64,000 bases of DNA, taken from Psychromarinibacter sediminicola (GTDB taxonomy: Bacteria; Pseudomonadota; Alphaproteobacteria; Rhodobacterales; Rhodobacteraceae). The DNA lies in the NCBI RefSeq assembly GCF_029168335.1, contig NZ_JARGYC010000002.1, positions 62,001-126,000 of the forward strand, written 5' to 3'. Below are positions 41,225 to 51,002 of the stretch, in pieces. The notes under the pieces are model-generated. The model did not search any database and was not told the origin of the DNA. It was given only the letters and a program-made list of their open reading frames with translations. The position numbers were made by a program, and so were the translations under genes. Numbering within the stretch: the first letter of the stretch is position 1; each line of letters begins with the position of its first letter.

Positions 41225-41896
41225 TCAGAAGCTGAAGGAGACGCCCACGTTGATCGCGTTGGTCACGATGTTGGTGTCCAGCGTCCCGCCATTCGACAGG
41301 TCGGCCGAGTTCTGCGAGTAGGTGCCCTTGTACTCGCCGAAGATCCCCCAGTTCTCGTTCAGCTCGTACTTCACGCCCGCGACGGCCTGCACCGCGCCAC
41401 CGGTCACCTGGTATTCGAAGGTGGTGCCGCCCGACGTCGCCACATCGACATGCGGAATCGCCAGGCCCGCGCCGGCCCCGATATAGGGCGTCACCCGGCC
41501 GTTCATCCACGCATCGGGCCAGCGCCACCAGACATTCGCCGTCACGGTGTTCAGCCCGTCGGTGAATTCCAGCCGGTCGAAGCCGTTCGCCGCCAGCGTC
41601 GCGTCGTCGGCGTAGACCTTGTTGTGCGAGAAATCGAGGCCGAAGCCGAGCTGCGGATTGAAGTTCGTCCACCAGGTCGCGCGCACGCCGTAATAGGGCG
41701 GCATCTCGAACGACCGGCCTTCCCAGCCGGCGGTGAAATCGAACGCGCCGACGCCGCCCGGGTCGTTGCCCGAGACGCCGCTGTGCGGCGCACCCTGGAT
41801 CCCGGTGTAGAAGCTCAACTCGGTCTCGGCCGCCGCGGGAGCGGCCAGCCCGGCCGCGAGCAGGACCGCACCGATGATACCCGGAATGACTTTCAT
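41225..41896 (-). CDS. Outer-membrane beta-barrel protein (possibly LpxQ-like)
   Basis: 223 residues from ATG 41896. A signal peptide ending AAAE precedes alternating amphipathic strands, and the C-terminus NVGVSFSF ends in Phe, the barrel-assembly signal. The first mature stretch LSFYTGIQGAPHSGVSG reminds me of lipid A oxidase (LpxQ)-type barrels of alphaproteobacteria, but I cannot confirm this. Other options are OmpW-like or generic porin-like proteins. Monocistronic; divergent from petABC. Confidence 0.8.
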   Translation of the reverse strand: MKVIPGIIGAVLLAAGLAAPAAAETELSFYTGIQGAPHSGVSGNDPGGVGAFDFTAGWEGRSFEMPPYYGVRATWWTNFNPQLGFGLDFSHNKVYADDATLAANGFDRLEFTDGLNTVTANVWWRWPDAWMNGRVTPYIGAGAGLAIPHVDVATSGGTTFEYQVTGGAVQAVAGVKYELNENWGIFGEYKGTYSQNSADLSNGGTLDTNIVTNAINVGVSFSF

Positions 41897-42199
41897 AACA
41901 CTCTCAACTCCTTCAGCCCGTCGCGGGGCGTCGATCACGGGCATACTTGCGCTTTCCGCGGGCGATTTTCAAACCCCGCCCGAGCGAAACATGCCCGGAT
42001 GTGTGCGCGCTGTCGCAGATTTGACCCGCCGATCCGAAAATCGGCATGGCACCGCGACAATGCGCCCCAATGATCGGCCAAAGCGCGCTTTACCCGCCAT
42101 GGTTACGCGAATATTACAGCGGTGCAAAAAAGGTGCGGGATTCCCGCGCCCTTTCGGATCATGCGGCCGCAGCGCCGGCCGGGAAATGGAGAAACGCTC
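41897..42199. promoter_or_regulatory. Divergent control region of the barrel protein and petABC
   Basis: 303 bp without a gene. On the plus strand TTTACC (42089-42094) and TATTAC (42112-42117), 17 bp apart, form a plausible sigma-70 promoter for petABC, with about 80 bases of leader. I see no Fnr-type box. For the minus-strand gene no clear promoter is visible. Confidence 0.5.
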
Positions 42200-42763
42200 G
42201 TGTCCCACGCAGAAGACCACGAAGGCACGCGCCGCGACTTTCTGTACTACGCGACAGCCGGCGCCGGTGCAGTGACCGTCGGCGCCGCCGTTTGGCCGCT
42301 CGTCAACCAGATGAACCCGTCCGCCGACGTGCAGGCGCTCAGCTCGATCCGCGTCGACATCTCCGGCGTGTCCGAAGGCACCCAGCTGACGGTGAAATGG
42401 CTGGGCAAGCCGGTCTTCATCCGCCACCGCACCCAGGACGAGATCGAGCAGGCCCGCTCGGTCGACGTCAGCGACCTGCCGGACCCGATCGCGCGCAACG
42501 AGAATATCGACGGCGAAGCGCCCGCGACGGACCAGAACCGCGCGCTGGACGGCGAAGAGCGGTGGCTGGTGATGATGGGCGTCTGCACCCATCTGGGCTG
42601 TGTGCCGCTGGGCGACGGCGCCGGCGATTTCGGCGGGTGGTTCTGCCCCTGCCACGGCTCGCATTACGACGCCGCCGGCCGCATCCGCCGCGGCCCCGCG
42701 CCAGAAAACCTGCCCGTGCCGGTCGCCGCCTTCGACGGCGAAGAAACGATCGTGCTGGGCTAA
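42200..42763 (+). CDS. petA: Ubiquinol-cytochrome c reductase Rieske iron-sulfur subunit
   Basis: 187 residues from GTG 42200 with GGAG 8 bases upstream; this length and the [19 protein letters not shown] start match Rhodobacter PetA. TRRDF is a twin-arginine-like signal that stays as the membrane anchor (about 15-35). The 2Fe-2S ligands are Cys129/His131 (CTHLGC) and Cys149/His152 (CPCHGSHY), with Cys134-Cys151 as the disulfide. Moves electrons from ubiquinol to cytochrome c1 at the periplasmic side of complex III. Confidence 0.96.
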   Translation: MSHAEDHEGTRRDFLYYATAGAGAVTVGAAVWPLVNQMNPSADVQALSSIRVDISGVSEGTQLTVKWLGKPVFIRHRTQDEIEQARSVDVSDLPDPIARNENIDGEAPATDQNRALDGEERWLVMMGVCTHLGCVPLGDGAGDFGGWFCPCHGSHYDAAGRIRRGPAPENLPVPVAAFDGEETIVLG

Positions 42764-42775
42764 GGGAGGAACCAC

Positions 42776-44116
42776 ATGTCCGGAATTCCCCACGACCACT
42801 ACGAGCCCAAGGGCGGCTTCGAAAAGTGGCTGCACCGCCGGCTGAACGTCGTCGGCCTGCTCTACGACACCCTGATGATCCCCACGCCGAAGAACCTGAA
42901 CTGGTGGTGGATCTGGGGCATCGTCCTGGCCTTCTGCCTGGTGCTGCAGATCGTCACCGGCATCGTCCTGGCGATGCACTACACGCCGCATGTCGACATG
43001 GCCTTCGCCAGCATCGAGCACATCATGCGCAACGTGAACGGCGGCTACATGCTGCGCTATCTGCACATGAACGGCGCGTCGCTGTTCTTCTTCGCCGTCT
43101 ACATCCACATCTTCCGCGGCCTCTACTACGGCTCCTACAAGGCCCCGCGCGAGGTGACGTGGATCATCGGCATGCTGATCTACCTGTGCATGATGGGCAC
43201 CGCCTTCATGGGCTACGTGCTGCCCTGGGGCCAGATGTCGTTCTGGGGGGCCACGGTCATCACCGGCCTGTTCGGCGCGATCCCGTTCGTGGGCGAGTCG
43301 ATCCAGACCTGGCTGCTGGGCGGGCCGGCGGTGGACAATGCCACGCTGAACCGCTTCTTCTCGCTGCACTACCTGTTGCCGTTCGTCATCGCGGGGCTGG
43401 TGATCGTGCATGTCTGGGCGTTCCACACGACAGGCAACAACAACCCCACCGGGATCGAGGTGCGCCGCACCTCCAAGGCCGAGGCCGAGAAGGACACGCT
43501 GCCGTTCTGGCCCTATTTCGTGATCAAGGATCTGTTCGCCCTGGCGCTGATCCTCGTGGTGTTCTTCGCCATCGTCGGCTTCATGCCCAACTACCTGGGC
43601 CACCCCGACAACTACATCGAGGCGAACCCGCTGGTGACGCCGTCGCACATCGTGCCGGAATGGTACTTCCTGCCGTTCTACGCGATCCTGCGCGCCTTCA
43701 CCTCTGACGTCTGGGTCGTGATGTTCGCCAACTGGATCACCGGCGGCATCGTCGACGCCAAGTTCTTCGGCGTGCTCGCGATGTTCGGCGCGATCATCGT
43801 GATGGCGCTGGCGCCGTGGCTCGACACGTCCTCGGTCCGCTCCGGCCGGTATCGTCCGATGTTCAAGTGGTGGTTCTGGCTGCTGGCCATCGACTTCGTC
43901 GTGCTGATGTGGTGCGGCGCGCAGCCGGCCGAGCCGCCCTATTCGACGATCTCGCTGATCGGGTCGGCCTACTGGTTCGCGTATTTCCTGATCATCCTTC
44001 CGCTTCTGGGGGTGATCGAGAAGCCGCAGGCCCAGCCCGCCACGATCGAGGAGGACTTCAAGGCCCACGCCTCGCACACCGGCGGCACCCATACTGTCGT
44101 CGATCCGGCGGAATGA
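42776..44116 (+). CDS. petB: Cytochrome b of the bc1 complex
   Basis: 446 residues, eight membrane helices. The haem-binding His pairs are in the second and fourth helices (HYTPHVDMA is followed by [21 protein letters not shown], then [21 protein letters not shown]). The PEWY quinol-site motif occurs in [14 protein letters not shown]. Starts 12 bases after petA with AGGGAGGA. Carries the Qo and Qi sites of complex III. Confidence 0.97.
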   Translation: MSGIPHDHYEPKGGFEKWLHRRLNVVGLLYDTLMIPTPKNLNWWWIWGIVLAFCLVLQIVTGIVLAMHYTPHVDMAFASIEHIMRNVNGGYMLRYLHMNGASLFFFAVYIHIFRGLYYGSYKAPREVTWIIGMLIYLCMMGTAFMGYVLPWGQMSFWGATVITGLFGAIPFVGESIQTWLLGGPAVDNATLNRFFSLHYLLPFVIAGLVIVHVWAFHTTGNNNPTGIEVRRTSKAEAEKDTLPFWPYFVIKDLFALALILVVFFAIVGFMPNYLGHPDNYIEANPLVTPSHIVPEWYFLPFYAILRAFTSDVWVVMFANWITGGIVDAKFFGVLAMFGAIIVMALAPWLDTSSVRSGRYRPMFKWWFWLLAIDFVVLMWCGAQPAEPPYSTISLIGSAYWFAYFLIILPLLGVIEKPQAQPATIEEDFKAHASHTGGTHTVVDPAE

Positions 44117-44136
44117 GCGGGAAAGGAACACGGGAT

Positions 44137-44937
44137 ATGATCAGGAAACTCACTCTGTCCGCCGCCGCCGCCCTTGCGCTGGCAGCTGGGGGCGCGTCGG
44201 CCGCCGAGGAAGGCCATGTCGAGGATTTCTCGTTCTCCTTCGAGGGTCCGTTCGGCACCTATGACCAGCTGCAGCTGCAGCGCGGCCTGAAGGTCTACAC
44301 CATGGTCTGCTCCAGCTGCCACGGTCTGCGCTATGTGCCGATCCGCACGCTCGGCAGCGAGAGCGGCCCGGGCCTGCCCGAGGATCAGGTCCGCGCCTAT
44401 GCCGACCAGTATGTCGAGGTCTACGACCCGGAGCTCGAAGAGTGGCGCGCGGCCAAGCCGACCGACAATTTCCCGGCCGTGGAAAGCGCCGGCGCACCGG
44501 ATCTGTCGCTGATGGCGAAAGGGCGGGCCGGCTTTCACGGACCCTACGGTCTGGGCCTGAACCAGCTGTTCAAGGGCATGGGCGGGCCCGAATACATCGC
44601 GTCGATCCTGACCGGCTATACCGGCGAAGAGCAGCAGCAGGCCGGGACGATCCTGTACGAGAACACCGCCTTCCCGGGCGGCTGGATCTCGATGGCGCCG
44701 CCGCTCTACGGCGACGACGTCGACTACGAGGACGGCACCGAGGCCACCATCGAACAGGAAGCCAAGGACGTGGCGGCCTTCCTGATGTGGGCCGCCGAAC
44801 CGAAGATGATGGAGCGCCGGCATGCCGGGTTCGCCGGCGTGATCTTCCTGATCGTGCTCACCTCGCTGCTCTACCTGACGAACAAGTCGCTCTGGGCGCC
44901 GATCAAGAAGAAGGCCAAGGAGACGCCGGCCGAGTGA
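44137..44937 (+). CDS. petC: Cytochrome c1 of the bc1 complex
   Basis: 266 residues. Cleavable signal peptide ending ASAA; haem site CSSCH (Cys58, Cys61, His62) in [13 protein letters not shown]; the axial Met is probably in [15 protein letters not shown]-terminal membrane anchor (about 235-253, [19 protein letters not shown]) tethers it to the periplasmic face. ATG 44137 is chosen over an upstream in-frame ATG because it starts the signal peptide. Last gene of petABC; a terminator follows. Confidence 0.96.
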   Translation: MIRKLTLSAAAALALAAGGASAAEEGHVEDFSFSFEGPFGTYDQLQLQRGLKVYTMVCSSCHGLRYVPIRTLGSESGPGLPEDQVRAYADQYVEVYDPELEEWRAAKPTDNFPAVESAGAPDLSLMAKGRAGFHGPYGLGLNQLFKGMGGPEYIASILTGYTGEEQQQAGTILYENTAFPGGWISMAPPLYGDDVDYEDGTEATIEQEAKDVAAFLMWAAEPKMMERRHAGFAGVIFLIVLTSLLYLTNKSLWAPIKKKAKETPAE

Positions 44938-44960
44938 CCCCGGCCGACAGCACACGCGAA

Positions 44961-44986
44961 AGGCCCGCCCCCTGGCGGGCCTTTTT
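44961..44986. terminator. Terminator after petABC
   Basis: AGGCCCGCC (44961-44969), loop CCCT, GGCGGGCCT (44974-44982), then TTTT. It lies 23 bases after the petC stop; on the minus strand it follows thiQ and can also serve there, although the U-tract favours petC. Confidence 0.92.
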
Positions 44987-45002
44987 GCGTCATGGCTCCG
45001 GC

Positions 45003-45707
45003 TCAGTCCGGGCCGAGATAGTCGCGCAGCACCGCGGGCGGATCCGCGAACAGCGCCTCCGTCGCGACCGGCGGCCGCGCGACGCCCTCGGCGACCAGGA
45101 TCGTCTGTCCCCCCAGCCGCCTTGCGTCGCGGGGGTCGTGGGTGACCATCAGCACCGTCGCGCCGGTTTCCGCCGCCACGTCCTGCACCAGCTCCAGCAT
45201 CTCGCCGCGCATCGCGGGACCGAGCGCCGCGAATGGCTCGTCCAGCAGCATCAGCGGCCGCGACCGCAGAAGCACACGCGCCAGCGCCACGCGGCTGAGC
45301 TGGCCGCCGGAGAGTTCCGCCGGCCGGCGCCGCTCCATCCCATGCAGCCCCACGCGCTCCAGGCTTTGCGCGACGCGCGCGCGGTCGTCCTTCGACAGCC
45401 GCAGCGACGGCGACAGGCCCAGCCCGACATTGTCGGCGACGGACAGGTGCGGAAACAGGTTGTTGTCCTGGAACACGATCGACAGCGGGCGCTTCCCCGG
45501 CTCCTGCCCGGACAGATCGCGCCCGTCCCACAGCACGCGGCCCTCGGCCGGCGCCAGGAACCCGGCGACCACGCTGAGAAGCGTGGACTTGCCGGCGCCC
45601 GACGGCCCGACCACGGCCGCGCGCGTGCCGGGTGCCACGGACAGATCCGCGCGCAGCACGAACGCGCCCAAATCGACCTTCAGGCCCTCAAGTTGCAGCA
45701 CGCACAC
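45003..45707 (-). CDS. thiQ: Thiamine ABC transporter ATP-binding protein ThiQ
   Basis: 234 residues from GTG 45707; a second GTG at 45701 is better placed behind the GGGGGG and may be the true start. Walker A GPSGAGKST, signature LSGGQLSRVALARVLL and Walker B LMLLDEPFAALGP. VFQDNNLFPHLSVADNVGLGL is typical of ThiQ. Overlaps thiP by about 20 bases. Powers thiamine/TPP import with ThiBP. Confidence 0.92.
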   Translation of the reverse strand: MCVLQLEGLKVDLGAFVLRADLSVAPGTRAAVVGPSGAGKSTLLSVVAGFLAPAEGRVLWDGRDLSGQEPGKRPLSIVFQDNNLFPHLSVADNVGLGLSPSLRLSKDDRARVAQSLERVGLHGMERRRPAELSGGQLSRVALARVLLRSRPLMLLDEPFAALGPAMRGEMLELVQDVAAETGATVLMVTHDPRDARRLGGQTILVAEGVARPPVATEALFADPPAVLRDYLGPD

Positions 45708-47253
45708 GCCCCCCGCGGTCGAACACCCAGAACAGCCCCATCGAACAGACCAGCAGCAGCAGGGCCGCCGAGGAGGCCTGTTCCATCCGGAAACTGGCCA
45801 TCAGACCATACATCTCCATCGGCAGCGTCGCCTGCTCGGGGTTCGCGAACAGCGCGATGACACCCAGGTCGCCCATCGACAGCGCCGCCGCAAGCCCCGC
45901 CGCAAAGCCCAGGGGCCGCATCAGCCGCGGCAGGATCAGGTGCTTGAGCCGCGCCCAGCCGCGCATCCCCAGGCTGTCCGCCAGCCGTCCGTGAACCGTC
46001 TCGGCCTCGGCCAGCGCCGGGGCCAGCGCGCGGTAGGCGAAGGGCAGGCTCATCAGCGCGTTGACCAGCGCGGTGATCGGCAGCGCGAGCGAGATCGGGT
46101 CGGCGAACGGGTAGATGACAAGGAACAGCCCCGTGCCGATGACCAGCGGCGACACCGCGATGGACAGGACCGCCAGCGCCTCCACCGCGCCGGTCTTCCA
46201 GCCGCGCGTGCCCAGCGCGAGCGTGGCCAGCGACAGCGCCAGCACGATCGTCAGCACGGCCGCGGACAGCGCCACGGCAAAGGACCGCCCCGTCGCCGAG
46301 ATCACCGAGGCCGGCAGGTCCGCCAGCCGGGGAATGCCTTCGGCCACGATCATCGCCAGCGGGGTCAGCAGGAACAGCGCCGCAAGGCCGATGGCCAGCG
46401 CATCCAGCGCCCGCAGGCCCGGCCCGGAGATCGCCCAGCGCTCGGTGACGCGCCCCAGCCCGCCGCCGAACCCGGCCGGCAGGTCGACCCACCAGACGGC
46501 CAGCGCGGCGGTGGCGCAGATCGCGAACTGGATCAGCGACAAGAGCGCCGCGCTGCCCAGGTCGAACTCGAACCGGAACGCCTGGTAGATCGCCAGCTCC
46601 ACCGTGGTGCCGCGCGGCCCGCCGCCTAACGCCAGGGCCACGGCGAAGCTCGTCGTGCAGATCAGGAAGATCACCAGCGCCGCGCCGGGCAGGACGGCCC
46701 GCAGCATCGGCCATTCCAGCGTGCGCGCCACGTCGCGCGGCGACAGGCCCAGCGAGGCGGCCAGCCGGAACCGCTCTGCCGGGATCGCCAGCCAGCCCTG
46801 CAGGATCAGCCGCGTCGCCAGCGGCAGGTTGAAGAAGACATGCGCCAGAACCACGCCATGCAGGCCGTAGATATGCACCGGCTCGAAGCCCAGGAGCATC
46901 AGCCCCTGCGAGATCAGCCCGTTCCGCCCGAACACCGCCAGAAGTCCCAGCACCGCCACGATGACGGGCAGGATGAACGGCGCCCCCAGCAGCGTCACCA
47001 GCAGCCCGCGCCCCGGGAACGACCGCCGGGCCAGCGCCCGTGCGACCGGGATCGCCAGCGCCACGCTGAACAGCGCCGACAGCGTGGCCTGCAACATGGT
47101 GAACCGGATCGCCGCGAAGTCCGCCGGCCCCAGCTGCGGCGCGTCCTCCGCGCGCATCGCCACCGCCACCAGTGTGCCCAGCGTCAGCGCCGCGACGAGG
47201 ACCGCCGCGGCGCCGCCCGCGACCCGGGCTACCGGGCCAATGCGGCCAGCCAT
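45688..47253 (-). CDS. thiP: Thiamine ABC transporter permease ThiP
   Basis: 521 residues with about twelve membrane helices: two fused permease domains, each with an EAA-type loop (FRLAASLGLSPRDVARTLEWPMLRAVLPG and HGRLADSLGMRGWARLKHLILPRLMRPLG). This double-permease layout is normal for ThiP. It overlaps thiB by 25 bases and thiQ by 20. Confidence 0.93.
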   Translation of the reverse strand: MAGRIGPVARVAGGAAAVLVAALTLGTLVAVAMRAEDAPQLGPADFAAIRFTMLQATLSALFSVALAIPVARALARRSFPGRGLLVTLLGAPFILPVIVAVLGLLAVFGRNGLISQGLMLLGFEPVHIYGLHGVVLAHVFFNLPLATRLILQGWLAIPAERFRLAASLGLSPRDVARTLEWPMLRAVLPGAALVIFLICTTSFAVALALGGGPRGTTVELAIYQAFRFEFDLGSAALLSLIQFAICATAALAVWWVDLPAGFGGGLGRVTERWAISGPGLRALDALAIGLAALFLLTPLAMIVAEGIPRLADLPASVISATGRSFAVALSAAVLTIVLALSLATLALGTRGWKTGAVEALAVLSIAVSPLVIGTGLFLVIYPFADPISLALPITALVNALMSLPFAYRALAPALAEAETVHGRLADSLGMRGWARLKHLILPRLMRPLGFAAGLAAALSMGDLGVIALFANPEQATLPMEMYGLMASFRMEQASSAALLLLVCSMGLFWVFDRGGRVRAAT

Positions 47254-48218
47254 TTCGCCAGCGCATCCTCCCGCGCCTCATCCGCTTCCTCGGCCGGGTA
47301 GAGCAGCGCATCCTCCGGCTCGATCAACGTGTCGAACCCTTCCGGCAGGCCCTCTTCCGGCACCTTGGCGGGGTACATCCAGTTGGTCGTCGGAATGATG
47401 CTCTGGAATGCGTCGCTCAGCATGAATTCAAGGAAGTCGTCGGCCAGCTCCGGCTGATCCGAGGCGGCCAGTTTCCCCGCGACCTCGACCTGCAAATAAT
47501 GCCCCTCGGAAAACGCCGCGGCGGCCTTCGTCGGGTCGTCCTCCGAGATCAGGTGATAGGCCGGCGACGTGGTGTAGCTCAGCACCATGTCCGCCTCGCC
47601 GTCGAGGAACAGGCCGTAGGCCTCCGACCAGCCCTTCGTCACCGTCAGGATGTTGTCGGCCATCGCCTGCCACCAGGCTTCGGACTCGGCGCCGAACACG
47701 GCCTCGGCCCACATCAGAAGGCCCAGACCCGGCGTCGAGGTGCGCGGATCCTGGATGATGACGCTCACGTCGCTTTCGGCCAGCTCGGCGAGGCTGCCGG
47801 GAACGTCCTCCAGCGCGGTGTCGTGGACGAAGGCGAAATAGCCCCAGTCATAGGGCACGAATAGCGGGTCGTCCCATGCGATGGGCAGGTCCAGCCCCGA
47901 CGGGTCGATGCCATGCGGCGCGAACAGGCCGGTCTCGGCGGCATCGGCCGTCAGGTTGGTATCGAGCCCCAGGATCACGTCGGCCTCGCTGCGTTCGCCT
48001 TCCAGCTTCGCCCGCGCCAGCAGAGCGGCCCCGTCGCCCGCGCCGACCAGCTGCAGGTCGCAGCCGCAGGTCGCCTCGAACGCCTCCTCGATCTGCGGGC
48101 CGGGGCCCCAGTCGGTGACGAAGCTGTCATAGGTCAGTACGCGCAGCACCGGCTGGTCCTGTGCCATCGCGGGCGCGGCCAGAGCCAGCAGGCCGGCTGT
48201 CATGACGGGAAGTCTCAT
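47229..48218 (-). CDS. thiB: Thiamine/TPP-binding periplasmic protein ThiB
   Basis: 329 residues from ATG 48218, with AGGAGG 5 bases upstream. Signal peptide ending AMA, then VLRVLTYDSFVTDWGPGPQIEEAFEATCGCDLQLV, the ThiB opening. WSEAYGLFLDGEADMVLSYTTSPAYH and NWMYPAKVPEEGLPEGF are typical ligand-pocket segments. First gene of thiBPQ, under the TPP riboswitch. Confidence 0.94.
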   Translation of the reverse strand: MRLPVMTAGLLALAAPAMAQDQPVLRVLTYDSFVTDWGPGPQIEEAFEATCGCDLQLVGAGDGAALLARAKLEGERSEADVILGLDTNLTADAAETGLFAPHGIDPSGLDLPIAWDDPLFVPYDWGYFAFVHDTALEDVPGSLAELAESDVSVIIQDPRTSTPGLGLLMWAEAVFGAESEAWWQAMADNILTVTKGWSEAYGLFLDGEADMVLSYTTSPAYHLISEDDPTKAAAAFSEGHYLQVEVAGKLAASDQPELADDFLEFMLSDAFQSIIPTTNWMYPAKVPEEGLPEGFDTLIEPEDALLYPAEEADEAREDALAKWLAALAR

Positions 48219-48261
48219 GATGTCCTCCTTTGCGACGGATCGGGTCAGTCTGGAGGTCATC

Positions 48262-48347
48262 CAACCTTCCCTCCGCCGGTGTTAACCGGTTCAGGTTCGA
48301 CGGGTTCGCATGTCGCATCTCAGCCCCTGTCCGGGGCACCCCGAGGT
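48262..48347 (-). ncRNA. TPP riboswitch (THI element) controlling thiBPQ
   Basis: Reading the minus strand, the conserved parts appear in order: CTCGGGGTGCC (48347 onward), GGGGCTGAGAT, ACCCGTCGAACCTGAA, a small CCGGTTAACACCGG stem and GCGGAGGGAAGG (to about 48262). These are the pyrimidine- and pyrophosphate-sensing arms of the THI box. It lies about 45 bases before the thiB start, over a GGAGG, so TPP binding probably blocks translation or triggers early termination when thiamine is plentiful. Confidence 0.95.
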
Positions 48348-48631
48348 GGTCGAGACCCTAGCGCGCGGCCCCGCCCCCGGCAAGGGCGCCGCATCGAGAC
48401 GCCCATAGGCGCAGGTCAGGGGCGCGGTTGAATTGCGCAGCAAAAGCATGCAATCATCATGTTTATGACGGTCGCACTGAACGCCGCATCGGATCATCGC
48501 GCCGCCCGCGGCCTTCGGGGTCGCGCGACCCGCGGTGCGGAGTTGGACAGACCGCGCGACCCGCTTACATGAACCGCCTTGGCATCGCGCCCAGACCGCG
48601 TTGCCTCCACCCGCGAACAAGGGACGGCCCG

Positions 48632-49822
48632 ATGGATATCCTCCGCGACCCCCGCGCGATCGCGCTGTTGCTGGCGGCCTCGCTGACCATCATGTCGAAC
48701 GCGACGATCAGCCCGTCCCTGCCGGGGATCGAGGCGGCCTTCGCCGACACGCCGAATGCCGGGCTCTTGACCCGTCTTCTGGTGACCGCGCCCGCGCTGC
48801 TGATCGCCATCGCCGCGCCTTTCGCGGGCATCGCCGCCGACCGGTTCGGCCGCAAGCGCCAGCTGCTGGCCGGCGTGGCTCTGTTCGCCGTTGCGGGCAG
48901 CGCCGGGCTGTGGCTGGGCGACCTCTATGCCATCCTGGCCAGCCGGCTGATCCTCGGGCTGGCGGTCGCGGCGGTGATGACGTCGCAGGCGGCGCTGCTG
49001 GGCGACATCTTCAACCCCGAACAGCGCGGCCGCTTCATGGGCTACCAGATGGCGGCGGTGAATTTCGGCGGCTTCCTGTTCATCGCGCTGGCCGGCTGGC
49101 TGGCGGGCATCTGGGCGCTGCTGCCCTTCGCGCTCTACGCCGTGGCGCTTCTCTACCTGCCGTTCCTGTCCAGGACCCTGCCCGACAGCCGCGGCGGCGC
49201 GGCGCCCTCCGGCGGCGCGATGCCCGAAGGCGACGGCAGCCAGGGCTGGTTCCTGATCCTGGCCTTTGTGATCTTCCTGTCGGGTCTGACCTTCATCCTG
49301 TTCTACGTGATGCCGACGCAGATCCCCTATTTCCTGGCCGATACGGGGCACGCAGACCCGTCGACCAGCGGCGCGGTGATGGCCTGCGTCGTGCTGGCGG
49401 CGGGGACCGTCTCGCTGTTCTTCGGGTGGATCCGGCGGCGGCTGGGGCGCGGCGGGACGCCGGCCACGGGATTTGCCGTCATGGGGGCGGGGTTCTGGGT
49501 GCTGCACTCGGCGACGACCGTGCCGCTCTTCTTCGGCGCGGCGCTTCTGGTCGGCGCGGGGCTGGGCCTTGCCATTCCGAATTTCATCGCCATCGCGCTG
49601 GACGTGGCGCCGGCGCATCGGCGGGGGACGGTGAGCGGGGCGATCACCACCTCGATCTTCCTGGGGCAGTTCATCTCGCCCCTCGTCAGCCAGCCGCTGA
49701 TCGACAGCTTCGGCTACCGTGTCACCTTCGAGGCCGCGGCGATCGCGCTTGCCGTGATCGTTCCCTTCGTCGCGCTTGGCCTGCGCCGGCCGCGCGGCGG
49801 CTATGCCGAGGATCCCGCCTGA
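48632..49822 (+). CDS. MFS transporter
   Basis: 396 residues, about twelve membrane helices. The MFS loop 2-3 motif is ADRFGRKRQLL; the opening SNATISPSLPGIEAAFADTP is of the drug:H+ antiporter-1 style. ATG 48632 follows GGGACGGCCC. Probably a proton-coupled efflux or uptake carrier; substrate unknown. The upstream gap 48361-48631 holds the thiB promoter side and nothing else I can support. Confidence 0.88.
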   Translation: MDILRDPRAIALLLAASLTIMSNATISPSLPGIEAAFADTPNAGLLTRLLVTAPALLIAIAAPFAGIAADRFGRKRQLLAGVALFAVAGSAGLWLGDLYAILASRLILGLAVAAVMTSQAALLGDIFNPEQRGRFMGYQMAAVNFGGFLFIALAGWLAGIWALLPFALYAVALLYLPFLSRTLPDSRGGAAPSGGAMPEGDGSQGWFLILAFVIFLSGLTFILFYVMPTQIPYFLADTGHADPSTSGAVMACVVLAAGTVSLFFGWIRRRLGRGGTPATGFAVMGAGFWVLHSATTVPLFFGAALLVGAGLGLAIPNFIAIALDVAPAHRRGTVSGAITTSIFLGQFISPLVSQPLIDSFGYRVTFEAAAIALAVIVPFVALGLRRPRGGYAEDPA

Positions 49823-49885
49823 GGCGCGGAGCCCCTTCCATCCGGCCGGCTCCCGCTCTACACCGCTGCCGCGGAGGGACGGCCC

Positions 49886-51001
49886 ATGAGCTTCAACACG
49901 TTCGGACACCTGTTCCGGGTCACGACCTGGGGCGAAAGCCACGGCCCCGCGCTGGGCGCGACGATCGACGGCTGCCCGCCCGGGGTGCCGCTGGATGCGT
50001 CGATGCTGCAGCGCTGGCTCGACCGCCGCAAACCGGGGCAGTCGAAATTCACGACCCAGCGGCGCGAGGCCGACGAGGTGGAGATCCTCTCCGGCGTCTT
50101 CGAGGGCATGACCACCGGCACGCCGATCCAGCTGATGATCCGCAACACCGACCAGCGGTCGAAGGATTACGGCGACATCGCCGAGAAGTTCCGCCCCGGG
50201 CATGCCGACATCACCTACTGGCAGAAATACGGCATCCGCGACTATCGCGGCGGCGGCCGGTCGTCGGCCCGCGAAACCGCCGCGCGGGTGGCTGCCGGCG
50301 GTGTCGCGCGCGAGGCGTTGCGCGCGCTGGTGCCGGGCTGCGCGATCACCGGCTACATGGTGCGGATGGGCGAGAAGCAGATCGACCGCGCCGCCTTCGA
50401 CGCCGAGGAGATCGAGCGGAATCCGTTCTGGGTGCCCGATGCGCAGGCGGCGAAGGACTGGGCCGATTACCTGGGCGAGCTGCGCAAGTCCGGCTCGTCC
50501 GTCGGCGCCGCCATCGAGGTGGTCGCGCAGGGCATGCCGCCCTGCCTCGGCGCCCCGGTCTACGCCAAGCTCGACACCGAGCTGGCCGCGGCGATGATGT
50601 CGATCAACGCGGTGAAGGGCGTGGAGATCGGCGAGGGCATGGAAGCGGCGGGCCTGACGGGCGAGGCCAACGCCGACGAGATCTACATGGGCAATGACGG
50701 CCGGCCCCGGTTCAACTCGAACCACGCGGGCGGCATCCTGGGCGGCATCTCCACCGGCCAGGACATCGTCGTGCGTTTCGCGGTGAAGCCCACCAGTTCG
50801 ATCCTGACGCCGCGCCGCACCATCGACAAGCAGGGGCAGGAGACCGAGATCGTCACCAAGGGCCGCCACGACCCCTGTGTCGGCATCCGTGCCGTGCCGG
50901 TGGGCGAGGCGATGATGGCCTGCGTGCTGCTCGACCACTTGCTGCTGGATCGGGCGCAGACCGGCGGCGTGCGGGGCGCCATCGGCCCCGACGCGGGCTG
51001 A
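49886..51001 (+). CDS. aroC: Chorismate synthase
   Basis: 371 residues, full length. Family signatures [39 protein letters not shown] and [20 protein letters not shown] are all present, covering the flavin and EPSP sites. Converts EPSP to chorismate with reduced FMN, the last common step of aromatic amino-acid synthesis. ATG 49886 has CGGAGGGACGG upstream. It is followed by an AEC transporter one base later. Confidence 0.97.
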   Translation: MSFNTFGHLFRVTTWGESHGPALGATIDGCPPGVPLDASMLQRWLDRRKPGQSKFTTQRREADEVEILSGVFEGMTTGTPIQLMIRNTDQRSKDYGDIAEKFRPGHADITYWQKYGIRDYRGGGRSSARETAARVAAGGVAREALRALVPGCAITGYMVRMGEKQIDRAAFDAEEIERNPFWVPDAQAAKDWADYLGELRKSGSSVGAAIEVVAQGMPPCLGAPVYAKLDTELAAAMMSINAVKGVEIGEGMEAAGLTGEANADEIYMGNDGRPRFNSNHAGGILGGISTGQDIVVRFAVKPTSSILTPRRTIDKQGQETEIVTKGRHDPCVGIRAVPVGEAMMACVLLDHLLLDRAQTGGVRGAIGPDAG

Positions 51002-51002
51002 C

